Assembly (NCBI GenBank): GCA_946222285.1
Contig: CAMIIP010000003.1
Location: 186,001 to 250,000 of the forward strand
Direction: 5' to 3'
DNA: 64,000 nucleotides
Source: an uncultured Rothia sp.
GTDB lineage: Bacteria; Actinomycetota; Actinomycetes; Actinomycetales; Micrococcaceae
Positions 52,149 to 60,931 of the stretch are shown here, in pieces; position 1 is the stretch's first letter; each line of letters opens with the position of its first letter. The notes under the pieces were generated by a model that did no database searches, was not told the origin of the DNA, and saw nothing but the letters and a program-made list of their open reading frames with translations. Both the position numbers and the translations under genes were made by a program.

Positions 52149-54223
52149 ATGCCTAAAAAGTCCGTTGCTCACCCCCAGGAGCTACATCCCGTTTCGACCT
52201 CGGCAAACTCGCGGACTTTCCGTCCTGAAATTCAAGGCTTACGCGCCTTTGCGGTTTCCTTGGTAGCGATCTATCATTTTTGGCTTGGTCGCGTTTCGGG
52301 CGGAGTAGATATCTTCTTGCTGATTTCTGCTTTTCTCATGACGCTTTCTTTCACCCGAAAGATTGAAAGCGGGCAACGGGTTTTTGGTAGAGCTGTTGTT
52401 ACCTATTGGCTCCACACTTTAAACGAATTTTGCCCCTGGCAACGGTAACCATTCTGATGGTTCTCTGGGGTACCTGGAAGTTTCTGCCGGCGCCGCGTTG
52501 GCCGGGCATCATGGAAGAAGCAAAGGCGGATATCCTCTATCGAGGTAACTGGTGGTCCATCTCAAATATGGTGGATTATTACGCCGCTGATTCTTCGCAA
52601 GCCTCTCCTCTGCGACATTTTTGGTCGCTCTCGGTGCAGGGACAGATCTTCATTCTCTGGCCGCTTCTCTTTGCCCTGTGCTGGATTCTTTACCGTATGG
52701 TAGGACGACGACGTCCGCGCGTCATTCTTTTTACCGTCTTTGGTCTGGTTTTTGTTGGCTCACTGGTGTATTCGATCTGGCTTACCTCCGCTGATCAGCA
52801 GGTTGCCTATTTCTCGACTTGGACTCGCCTCTGGGAATTCGCTCTGGGTTCTCTGCTGGCTATTGCTCTGCTTTGGATTCGTATTTCTCATCGTGCTCAA
52901 GGCATTCTGGGCTGGTTGGCGATTGTAGCGATTGTGAGTTGTGGAATTGTACTCGATGTGGAGGGGGCGTTTCCCGGTTATATCGCTCTGTGGCCCTTGC
53001 TGGCAGCTGCTCTTATTCTAGTTTCTGGCTCTAGCGATACTGCCTGGGGAGCCGACCGTTTTTTGTCGTCTGCGCCGCTACAGTGGCTGGGTAAGTACTC
53101 CTACGGGTTGTATCTGATTCACTGGCCGCTACTGGTTTTTTATCTTCATAAAACCCAGAACGAGAAAGCCGGGATTCTTCCCGGTCTTGTTCTCTTTGCT
53201 CTTTCTATCATTCTGTCTTGGGTTCTGACGAACCTGGTAGAACGGCCTCTTCGTTCGTGGAAATGGTTAGAAGCTCGCAACTGGCGTTCGGCAATGGTGG
53301 TCGCCGTCTGTACGGTTGCGGTGATTACGGTGAGTAACCAGTGGTCTTCGTCTCTCATTCGGCAAGAAGAGCAGATACAAGCGAGAGCTGAAGTTGATAA
53401 TCCCGGTGCTGAAATCTTAGAGGCAGACTTCAACGAATCCATTGATGCAGATGCTCAGAATCTTCCGCTCTCTGCTGAACGATTTGATGACCGCCCTATC
53501 TACGGTAAGCACTGTTCCCCAGAGATTCTGGCAGCATATGATTTTGAGGAATGGAACTGCAATCAACTCGTAGCTAATGAGCATCCAGCTAAGCGTGTGA
53601 TTGCCGTGGGCAACTCCCATATGGATCAGTGGGGAGATGGCTTGATTGCGCTGGCTCAACATGAAAATTGGGATTTACAGTTTGTACAGTTTAACGATTG
53701 CTATTTCTTAGAACCTGCCCTCAATACGCAGAATGAGCAGTGCCAGCAGTGGATTTTAAATGCTCAACGCTATATGGATGAGACGAAACCTGATTAGGTC
53801 ATCACTATTGGCACCATCAGCATGTCAGAAAATGCTGGGGAGACTGTGCCTTCAGGGCTGAGTGCTTATGCCGAGCATCTCAATCAGGAGGGAATCGGTT
53901 TAATTACTTTGCGGGATAATCCTCGTTTTGAGGAGTCTCATGCTGATTGTGAAACCCGCTCCAAAGGTATGTGCTCTTTTACTTCAGAATTGGCGAAGTC
54001 GGCTAATCCGCTTCTTGACATGAATTTACCGGATAATGTTGCCACTGTTGATATGACAGATGTTATCTGCCCGGATAGGCAGTGCCCCTCCGAAATAGGC
54101 AACGTCTATGTTTATCGGGATGACTCTCATCTGACCAGAACCTTTGTGAAGTCAGCTCAAGAGATTCTGATTTCTCGATTTGAACAGGATCTGGTGCAAA
54201 GAGACGGGAAAACTCATTCATAA
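52149..54223 (+). pseudogene. second acyltransferase-3/SGNH gene, frameshift plus internal stop
   Basis: This is a tandem paralogue of the preceding gene, with the same order (FRPEIQGLRAFAVSLVAIYHFW; FKRILPLATVTI; SLSVQGQIFILWPLLFAL; WLGKYSYGLYLIHWPLL; AVGNSHMDQW; DSHLTRTF). The first 90 codons read in one frame until the T-run at 52418-52420, where one T seems lost relative to the paralogue (expected ...CAC ACT TTT AAA CGA...), shifting into the frame that stays open to 53797. There an amber codon (TAG, 53795-53797) interrupts the SGNH domain; the same frame continues to 54223 with the conserved end. Two separate lesions favour a real pseudogene over an error. Confidence 0.85.
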
Positions 54224-54279
54224 GGGTACTCTGCTGGCTACCCCGGCTGGAGACCCAGGTACCTGATGAATAAGCCTCT
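54211..54279. repeat. short palindromic repeat at the 3' end of the acyltransferase pseudogene
   Basis: ACTCATTCATAAGG on the left and CCTGATGAATAAGCCT on the right form an imperfect inverted pair about 69 bases long overall. The right end is identical over 17 bases to 619-635. The pseudogene stop codon lies inside the left arm. It is a small member of the same family as the element at 63105-63269. Confidence 0.6.
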
Positions 54280-54466
54280 ATGAGTGCGGGAATAAGTACT
54301 CGCTCTTTGTCGTTAGAGAGAGAAATATAGCGAGTGAGATTCGGTTGCCCCTGAAAAAGTAAGGGGTTCGAAGAATCTCGACTCGGGTTTAGAATTGATA
54401 GTGGATATCCCTCACGGGCGCTCTGCGAGAGCCCGTGGACCAAAAACACCGAAAGGTTCGAGCTTT

Positions 54467-55984
54467 ATGACTACGCCTACCGCTCTGTCGGAAGATCCGT
54501 TTGGCTTCACAGGTCTTACATACGATGATGTGTTGCTTCTTCCTGGCAACACCGATGTTAATCCCGCCGATGCAGACACTAGCACTAAGCTCTCCAGGCG
54601 GATCACACTTAAGACGCCGATTATTTCTGCGGCGATGGACACTGTGACCGAGTCAGATTTGGCGATTGCTATGGCTCGTTTGGGCGGTATGGGCGTGCTG
54701 CACCGTAACCTTTCCATCGAAGATCAGGCTAGTCATGTTGATCGCGTGAAGCGTTCAGAATCAGGCATGATTACTAACCCTGCCACTATTGGCCCCGAGG
54801 CGACTATCGAAGAACTCGATGAGGTGTGCGGGCACTTCCGTGTTTCTGGCTTGCCCGTTGTGGATGAGCAAGGCGTGCTGGTAGGTATTATTACTAACCG
54901 CGATATTCGTTATTTACCCGAGAACGAGTACCGCAACAGAATCGTGCGGGAAATTATGACTCCCATGCCACTGATTACCGGCAGAGAAGGCATGGATAAA
55001 AACGAAGCTTTCAAGCTTCTGGCAGATAACAAGATTGAGAAGCTTCCCCTGGTTGATGCAGAAGGCAAACTGACCGGTTTAATTACCGTCAAAGACTTCA
55101 TCAAAACCGAGCAGTACCCCGATGCTACTAAGGATGACGAAGGCCGCCTGCGCGTGGGCGCTGCCGTTGGTTTCTTCGGTGATGGCTACGAGCGTGCCAT
55201 GGCTCTTGTTGAAGCCGGAGTCGATGCGCTCTTTATTGATACCGCTAACGGCCACTCCCAAGGCGTTCTCGATATGATCGCTCGTCTCAAGAAAGATTCA
55301 GCGGTCGACCACGTTGATATTATTGGCGGTCAGGCGGCCACCCGCTCCGGAGCTCAGGCGATTATTGATGCTGGTGCAGACGGCGTCAAGGTCGGCGTCG
55401 GTCCCGGATCTATCTGCACCACCCGTATTATTGCCGGTGTTGGCGTTCCTCAGGTCACCGCTATTAACGAGGCGGCTAAGGCGGCAATTCCTGCTGGCGT
55501 TCCCCTTATCGCTGACGGCGGTATGCAGCACTCCGGCGAAATCGGCAAGGCACTGGTTGCCGGTGCCGATTCCGTGATGATGGGCTCCATGCTGGCAGGT
55601 ACTGCCGAGTCTCCCGGCGAGCTAATTTTCATTGACGGCAAGCAGTTTAAGGCTTACCGCGGTATGGGTTCGCTGGGTGCAATGGTTACTCGCGGTCGCA
55701 ACAAGTCTTACTCTAAAGACCGCTATTTCCAGGCAGACGTATCTTCAGAAGAAAAGCTCATTCCCGAAGGCATCGAAGGTCAGGTTCCCTACCGTGGCCC
55801 GATTTCATCGGTTCTTCACCAGCTTGAAGGCGGTTTGCGCCAGACCATGTTCTACACCGGCGCTCGCACCATCGAAGAGCTTAAGAACAAGGGCAAATTT
55901 GTGCGAATCACTCCCGCTGGGCTCAAAGAATCGCATCCTCACGACATCATGATGACCGTTGAGGCACCTAACTACCGCCGCTAA
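54467..55984 (+). CDS. guaB: inosine-5'-monophosphate dehydrogenase
   Basis: It oxidises IMP to XMP, the committed step of GMP synthesis. The 505-residue protein has LTYDDVLLLPG near 18, two CBS domains at about 100-220 (MTNPATIGPEATIEE... and MTPMPLITGREGMDK), GADGVKVGVGPGSICTTRI near 306-324 with the catalytic Cys, and YRGMGSLGAM near 400. The ATG at 54467 gives the standard start; the frame is open 24 codons further. It is followed by a guaB paralogue as in other actinobacteria. Confidence 0.96.
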   Translation: MTTPTALSEDPFGFTGLTYDDVLLLPGNTDVNPADADTSTKLSRRITLKTPIISAAMDTVTESDLAIAMARLGGMGVLHRNLSIEDQASHVDRVKRSESGMITNPATIGPEATIEELDEVCGHFRVSGLPVVDEQGVLVGIITNRDIRYLPENEYRNRIVREIMTPMPLITGREGMDKNEAFKLLADNKIEKLPLVDAEGKLTGLITVKDFIKTEQYPDATKDDEGRLRVGAAVGFFGDGYERAMALVEAGVDALFIDTANGHSQGVLDMIARLKKDSAVDHVDIIGGQAATRSGAQAIIDAGADGVKVGVGPGSICTTRIIAGVGVPQVTAINEAAKAAIPAGVPLIADGGMQHSGEIGKALVAGADSVMMGSMLAGTAESPGELIFIDGKQFKAYRGMGSLGAMVTRGRNKSYSKDRYFQADVSSEEKLIPEGIEGQVPYRGPISSVLHQLEGGLRQTMFYTGARTIEELKNKGKFVRITPAGLKESHPHDIMMTVEAPNYRR

Positions 55985-56033
55985 CAAGACTGGCGCTACC
56001 CGAAGTCTCGGATAAGTGCCGAAAGGAAAATCT

Positions 56034-57164
56034 ATGACTGAGATTGAAATTGGTTTGTCGAAGCGGGCTCGTTGTACCTATTCGCTAGACGATGTAGCTT
56101 TGGTGCCTTCGCGGCGTACCCGTGACCGTTCCGATGTTGATACGAGCTGGCGCATTGATGCTTTTACTTTTGATACACCGCTGATTGCTGCACCAATGGA
56201 CTCTGTGATGAGCCCCGATACCGCTATTGCTTTCGGTAAGCTGGGTGGTTTGGGTGTGCTCAATCTTGAAGGTCTCTGGACCCGTTATGAGAATCCTCAG
56301 CCTCTGCTGGATGAGATTATTTCGCTCACCTTGCAGGATTCTGTGGCGGCAACCCGCCGTATGCAAGAAATTTACGCAGAGCCTATCAAGGCAGAACTTA
56401 TTACCGAGCGTCTCAAACAGATTCGTGATTCGGGCGTGATTGTTGCCGGTGCTCTGACTCCGCAAAATACTCAGGAATTTTACGAAACGGTCGTTAAAGC
56501 CGGCGTTGATTTATTTGTGATTCGCGGTACGACCGTTTCCGCCGAGCATGTCTCTTCTAACCACGAGCCGCTCGATCTCAAAAAATTTATCTATGAACTC
56601 GATGTTCCCGTGATCGTTGGTGGCGTTGCCGGTTTTACCCCGGCTCTTCACCTGATGCGTACCGGTGCCGCCGGTGTGCTGGTGGGATTCGGTGGAGGTT
56701 CTTCGAGAACCAACCGCCGCGGACTCGGTATTCAGGCGGCGATGGCAACGGCGATTGCCGATGTGGCAGAGGCTCGTTCTCGCTATCTCGATGAGTCGGG
56801 CGGGCGCTACGTTCACGTTATTGCCGACGGCGAGTTAGGGCGCTCCGGCGATTTGGTCAAATCGCTGGCTCTCGGCGCAGATGCCCTAATGATTGGTGCG
56901 CCATTAGCTCGTGCTGAAGAAGCTCCGGGTAAGGGGCTCTACTGGGGTAACGAAGCTCACTCGGTGGATTTCCCCCGTGGCATCCGCACCGATGTAGGTA
57001 CGGTGGGTTCATTGGAAGAGGTTCTTTATGGACCTTCTCACCATACCGACGGAACCTCCAACATTATGGGAGCTATCCGCCGTTCTATGGCTACCTGCGG
57101 ATTCACAGACCTCAAATCTTTCCAGCGTAGCGATTTGGTTTTGAACGGTTTTCACGCCGAATAA
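56034..57164 (+). CDS. GuaB family IMP dehydrogenase-related protein
   Basis: This 376-residue paralogue has the IMPDH barrel but no CBS domains. It shows RARCTYSLDDVALVPSRRTRDRSDVDTSWRID near 10-40, FDTPLIAAPMDSVMSPDTA near 44, VDLFVIRGTTVSAEHVSS near 160 and GAAGVLVGFGGGSSRTNRRGLGIQ near 206-229. Where IMPDH has the catalytic CTT loop this protein has GGSSRTN, so dehydrogenase activity is doubtful. Proteins of this kind (GuaB3 of mycobacteria) sit beside guaB in many actinobacteria; their function is not settled, with GMP reductase-like action suggested. The ATG at 56034 has a GAAAGGAAAA ribosome site. Confidence 0.88.
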   Translation: MTEIEIGLSKRARCTYSLDDVALVPSRRTRDRSDVDTSWRIDAFTFDTPLIAAPMDSVMSPDTAIAFGKLGGLGVLNLEGLWTRYENPQPLLDEIISLTLQDSVAATRRMQEIYAEPIKAELITERLKQIRDSGVIVAGALTPQNTQEFYETVVKAGVDLFVIRGTTVSAEHVSSNHEPLDLKKFIYELDVPVIVGGVAGFTPALHLMRTGAAGVLVGFGGGSSRTNRRGLGIQAAMATAIADVAEARSRYLDESGGRYVHVIADGELGRSGDLVKSLALGADALMIGAPLARAEEAPGKGLYWGNEAHSVDFPRGIRTDVGTVGSLEEVLYGPSHHTDGTSNIMGAIRRSMATCGFTDLKSFQRSDLVLNGFHAE

Positions 57165-57205
57165 GATCCCTAAAACCTGACTACACTCAAAACTCACTGT
57201 GAAAG

Positions 57206-57246
57206 CCCTCTTACCCTCTGCTAAAAGCTCGGGTAGGAGGGATTTT
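57206..57246 (+). terminator. terminator after the guaB paralogue
   Basis: CCCTCTTACCC pairs with GGGTAGGAGGG (one G-U) over a 14-base loop, followed by ATTTTATTTTT. Confidence 0.75.
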
Positions 57247-57274
57247 ATTTTTAAAAACAGATAGGGTTGAGAGC

Positions 57275-58210
57275 GTGTTCAAATTAGCTTTCACCCCGCG
57301 TTGGATTGCCGGTTTTCTGCTCGTACTGGCTGTTTCCTTAGGGTTTGTGATGCTGAGCAAATGGCAGCTTAACGCTTCTACTCTGGGGCAGATTACTGCG
57401 GACCCAGCCAAAGAAGTGGTGAAACCGTGGAATGAGGTTCTGCTAGAACACGAACCGTTAACTACCGATGAAGCCGACAGCATGGTAAAGGCAACAGGTA
57501 CCTATGTGTCTGGCTCTTCCTACCTCGTAGCGGATAAACTCAATGATGGGGCAGAAGGTTATTGGGTGGTGAGCGAGCTTATACCTGACAACGCTGCGGC
57601 GGTAGATATTGACGGTAAAACTGAACACCGCGGCATCGTGGTGGCAAGGGCGTGGACGGCGGAGCCTGAGATCCCTTCTGAACCTACTGGCGAAGTAACG
57701 GTTGCTGGTCGAGTGGTGGCTAACGATCAGCCTTTCTATACTTCTGATCTTTCTGATGAAGAAAAATCTCACGGTAAAATTTTGGGAACGGCGGCAGCGG
57801 CTCAGCTGACTAATATATGGGATTCGCCTCTCTACAGCGCGATTATTACTGCAGATGCTGAAGTTCCCGCCTCTCAGGCTCTTCCCCTGACCGCAGAAAA
57901 TACGCTAGAGGAATCGGCAACGATTATGGGTCAGAGCGATCAGCTCAAACCCATTAAAGCGCACCAAGTAACCGATGATGAAATAGATTGGCTCAATATC
58001 TTCTATGCCTTGGAGTGGGTCGTTTTCGCTGGTTTCGCACTCTATCTGTGGTGGCGTATGTTGCGAGACTCGTACCATGCGCAACAGGATCCCGCTTTGT
58101 ACTTTGAGTATGAGGGGGAGTATTGGCTCGATGAAGAGAGCGGCCGCTACTACTATTGGGATCCAGCAGATCAGCAGTATTATTTCTTTGATGAAGTTTC
58201 ACGTAGCTAA
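57275..58210 (+). CDS. SURF1 family protein with aromatic C-terminal tail
   Basis: SURF1 helps assemble cytochrome c oxidase in the membrane. The 311-residue protein has a first membrane segment at about 10-32 (WIAGFLLVLAVSLGFVMLSKWQL), an extracytoplasmic middle with GYWVVSELI and RGIVVARAW, and a second membrane segment at about 245-262. Behind it is a 40-residue acidic and aromatic tail, with EYEGEYWLDEESGRYYYWDP and DQQYYFFDE, which is not part of the SURF1 fold. The gene is followed by the DUF3817 gene and guaA, a common actinobacterial order. Confidence 0.85.
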   Translation: MFKLAFTPRWIAGFLLVLAVSLGFVMLSKWQLNASTLGQITADPAKEVVKPWNEVLLEHEPLTTDEADSMVKATGTYVSGSSYLVADKLNDGAEGYWVVSELIPDNAAAVDIDGKTEHRGIVVARAWTAEPEIPSEPTGEVTVAGRVVANDQPFYTSDLSDEEKSHGKILGTAAAAQLTNIWDSPLYSAIITADAEVPASQALPLTAENTLEESATIMGQSDQLKPIKAHQVTDDEIDWLNIFYALEWVVFAGFALYLWWRMLRDSYHAQQDPALYFEYEGEYWLDEESGRYYYWDPADQQYYFFDEVSRS

Positions 58211-58215
58211 GGCTC

Positions 58216-58809
58216 GTGTTAGATAAACGAAAGTTGCAGACAGTGACTCAAGAGAACACACCGCACCCTGCCCCGCAGGTTAAGCCCGTAGAGCGCACGG
58301 ACGGTAAAAAGGTAAAGCTGGGTGAAGGCGGACGTGCAGATGGCAAGGGCGGATTTACCGTTCGCAAGAAATTCGGCGGTACCGAATCCCAGATTCGTGG
58401 CGCTCTCAAACTCTACAAATGGTGCGCCTGGATTTCCGGTACCTTTTTGCTTCTGCTGGTTGCAGAGATGGTAACTCGTTACATTTTCCGTCATGACCTG
58501 GTTGCAGGCGGCGCCAACGCTCAGACCGGTGAAACCGTTGCGCTGGGTTGGATGAATATTGATACGGGAAACATCGTGGGCGGACTCAATATCTCCACCT
58601 GGATTCTGATTATTCACGGCTGGTTCTACGTGGTTTACCTCTTCTCCTGCTTCCGCCTATGGTTGCTGATGCGCTGGGGTCTGCCGCAGATGATTGTGAT
58701 GGCGCTCGGCGGCGTCGTTCCTTTCCTTTCCTTTGTGGTGGAAAAGCGGATTCACCGCGAGACACTGGAGCTACTGGATGCTAACCCGCAGGCTACTAAA
58801 CGCTACTAA
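58216..58809 (+). CDS. DUF3817 family membrane protein
   Basis: This 197-residue protein has a charged N-terminal 60 residues (KVKLGEGGRADGKGGFTVRKKFGG) and then the DUF3817 region: SQIRGALKLYKWCAWISGTFLLLLVAEMVTRYIF, NIVGGLNISTWILIIHGWFYVVYLFSCFRLWLLMRW and GVVPFLSFVVEKRIHRE, giving three membrane helices. The function is unknown. The frame starts at GTG 58216, but a GTG at 58243 with a GAAAG site 9 bases upstream may be the true start. It is 5 bases from SURF1 and precedes guaA. Confidence 0.85.
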   Translation: MLDKRKLQTVTQENTPHPAPQVKPVERTDGKKVKLGEGGRADGKGGFTVRKKFGGTESQIRGALKLYKWCAWISGTFLLLLVAEMVTRYIFRHDLVAGGANAQTGETVALGWMNIDTGNIVGGLNISTWILIIHGWFYVVYLFSCFRLWLLMRWGLPQMIVMALGGVVPFLSFVVEKRIHRETLELLDANPQATKRY

Positions 58810-58920
58810 ATCGTGCCGCCGATACTTGCTTGCCTAAGCTGTACGTGCTTTAGAATAAATATATCTCTGTACCGCGCGCCCGGCGTGCGTGGTAAAAAAT
58901 CAACCATGTTAAGGTGACTC

Positions 58921-60513
58921 GTGACAACATCAGCAAATCTGACCGAGCTCGAAGAGCGACCGGTTCTGGTGGTTGACTATGGTGCCCAGTACGCGCAACT
59001 GATTGCTCGCCGCGTGCGTGAGGCCGGTGTCTACTCCGAAATCGTTCCGCATACACTTTCTACCGAGAAGATATTGGCGAAGAATCCTTCTGCTTTGATT
59101 CTCTCTGGTGGACCTTCTTCTGTGTATGCTGAGGGCGCTCCTGCTGGGGATATCGCTCTTTTTGAAGCCGGTGTTCCGATTTTCGGTATTTGCTACGGCT
59201 TTCAGCTCATGAACCAGACTCTGGGCGGTACCGTTTCTCATACCGGACGCAGGGAATATGGTGCTACCGATGCTACTGTGTGCGCTGAAAATTCATCGTT
59301 CTTGACCGGTACTCCCAAGACTCAGAACGTGTGGATGTCCCACGGTGATTCGGTCTCTGTGGCACCCGAGGGCTTCGAAGTTTTGGCGACTACTCCCGGC
59401 GCGGATGTCGCCGCTATGGTCGATGAGGGTCGTAAGCTTGCCGGTGTGCAGTGGCACCCAGAAGTTAAGAACTCTGACTTTGGCCAGCAGGTGTTGGAGA
59501 ACTTCCTCTTCAATATCGCAGGTGTTGAGAAGACCTGGTCTACCGGCAACATTATTGAAGAGCACGTGGAGCGTATCCGCGAGCAGGTCGGAACGGATCG
59601 CGTGATTTGCGCGCTTTCGGGTGGCGTGGATTCTTCGGTTGCTGCGGCTTTGGTGCACAAGGCTGTGGGCGATCAGCTCACCTGCTTCTTTATCGATCAT
59701 GGTTTGCTCCGCCAGGACGAGCGCGAGCAGGTTGAGAACGATTACGCTTCGACCATGGGCATCAAGGTTGTGACCATCGATGAGTCTGAGCGTTTCCTTT
59801 CAGCTCTTTCCGGTCTAACTGATCCTGAAGAGAAGCGTAAGGCTATTGGCCGCGAATTTATTCGCTCCTTTGAGGACGCTCAGCGCAAGCTCATCGAAGA
59901 GGCATCGGATGCCGGTGGCGAGATTAAGTTCTTGGTGCAGGGCACCCTTTACCCCGACGTCGTCGAATCTGGCGGTGGTGAAGGAGCTTCTAATATTAAG
60001 TCCCACCACAATGTGGGTGGCTTGCCTGAGGATATGACCTTTGAGCTGGTTGAGCCTTTGCGCACTCTTTTCAAGGACGAAGTTCGTGCGATTGGCCGCG
60101 AGCTGGGTGTGCCGGAAAAGATTGTGGCTCGTCAGCCTTTCCCCGGCCCTGGTCTGGGTATTCGTATTATTGGCGAGGTTACTTTTGACCGTTTGGAGAC
60201 TTTGCGTGCGGCAGATGCGATTGCGCGTGAGGAGCTAACTAAGGCCGGTCTGGACGAGGAAATCTGGCAGTGCCCTGTGGTGTTGCTGGCTGATGTTCGT
60301 TCGGTGGGTGTGCAGGGCGATGGTCGTACTTATGGTCATCCGATTGTGTTGCGCCCGGTGTCTTCTGAGGATGCGATGACGGCGGATTGGACTCGTATGC
60401 CTTATGATGTGCTGGCGCGTATTTCGAATCGTATTACGAATGAGGTGGCTGAGGTGAATCGAGTGGTGCTCGACGTAACCTCGAAGCCCCCGGGAACGAT
60501 TGAATGGGAATAA
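58921..60513 (+). CDS. guaA: GMP synthase (glutamine-hydrolyzing)
   Basis: It converts XMP to GMP. The 530-residue protein has a class I amidotransferase domain (GVPIFGICYGFQLMNQTLGG near 84-103 with the catalytic Cys, GVQWHPEVK near 174 with His and Glu), the ATP pyrophosphatase domain (ICALSGGVDSSVAAALVH near 230, P-loop SGGVDSS) and the dimerisation domain ending KPPGTIEWE. The GTG start has an AAGGTGA ribosome site. It completes the purine set with guaB at 54467. Confidence 0.97.
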   Translation: MTTSANLTELEERPVLVVDYGAQYAQLIARRVREAGVYSEIVPHTLSTEKILAKNPSALILSGGPSSVYAEGAPAGDIALFEAGVPIFGICYGFQLMNQTLGGTVSHTGRREYGATDATVCAENSSFLTGTPKTQNVWMSHGDSVSVAPEGFEVLATTPGADVAAMVDEGRKLAGVQWHPEVKNSDFGQQVLENFLFNIAGVEKTWSTGNIIEEHVERIREQVGTDRVICALSGGVDSSVAAALVHKAVGDQLTCFFIDHGLLRQDEREQVENDYASTMGIKVVTIDESERFLSALSGLTDPEEKRKAIGREFIRSFEDAQRKLIEEASDAGGEIKFLVQGTLYPDVVESGGGEGASNIKSHHNVGGLPEDMTFELVEPLRTLFKDEVRAIGRELGVPEKIVARQPFPGPGLGIRIIGEVTFDRLETLRAADAIAREELTKAGLDEEIWQCPVVLLADVRSVGVQGDGRTYGHPIVLRPVSSEDAMTADWTRMPYDVLARISNRITNEVAEVNRVVLDVTSKPPGTIEWE

Positions 60514-60584
60514 GTTCTATTTCCCGAGCGTGCGAGGAAAAAGAAATAGAAATTCAATTTATTTAGCCTTGTACCTCGCGCGTC

Positions 60585-60689
60585 GAAGGCACACACCATC
60601 GGTGAGCCGACCCTCTCGTCTGCTTCGCTTGCGCTCAGTAAGACGATTCACGCCAGCCCCGAGCCAGCTCACCGATGGTGTGTGCCTTC
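60585..60689. repeat. perfect 23-bp inverted repeat with 59-base loop
   Basis: GAAGGCACACACCATC... at 60585-60607 is the exact reverse complement of 60667-60689. The loop has a smaller pair TCGTC/GACGA. There is no T-run after it. It could be a guaA terminator, the ends of a small mobile element, or a structured RNA. Confidence 0.75.
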
Positions 60690-60761
60690 TTCCGTGGGTT
60701 TAAAACAGCTCACCGTCACGTTGAGTCCCTTTTCGACGCGTCCCTTTTCGAGGAAAACTTT

Positions 60762-60821
60762 GCGACGGGCGTGTTCCCGCATGACGGTCATTCAACCGTC
60801 GTGCGGGAACACACCCGTCGC
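60762..60821. repeat. 27-bp hairpin with 6-base loop
   Basis: Positions 60762-60788 pair with 60795-60821 in 25 of 27 positions; the two differences would be G-U pairs in RNA from the minus strand. The loop is CATTCA. The stem is far longer than the terminators elsewhere in the window, and there is no T-run. Confidence 0.75.
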
Positions 60822-60931
60822 GTTTGTGAGTCGAGTGCCATGATGGCCGCTAGCTCGATAGATTCCCATATATAGGAAGAACTAAGCGAATAATTCCGCT
60901 TCTATACGCCTCTCCACTAGGCTGGAGAGCG

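Larger units (their letters stand above)
60514..60931. other. intergenic region with two long hairpins
   Basis: This 418-base gap after guaA has no credible gene. It holds a perfect 23-bp inverted repeat (60585-60607 with 60667-60689), a near-perfect 27-bp hairpin (60762-60788 with 60795-60821), and a direct repeat GTCCCTTTTCGA (60725-60736 and 60740-60751). Just before the MFS gene, TAGGCT in CACTAGGCTGG near 60920 may be a -10. See the findings. Confidence 0.7.

Noticed and set aside
54360..54380. GGGGTTCGAAGAATCTC resembling a tRNA T-arm upstream of guaB
   Set aside because: No acceptor stem partner or CCA end and no D-arm; it is part of the guaB leader.
54063..54449. A 128-codon open frame on the minus strand between the acyltransferase pseudogene and guaB
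   Set aside because: It overlaps the conserved end of the pseudogene and the guaB leader, has no ribosome site, and its product resembles no family; it is a shadow frame.
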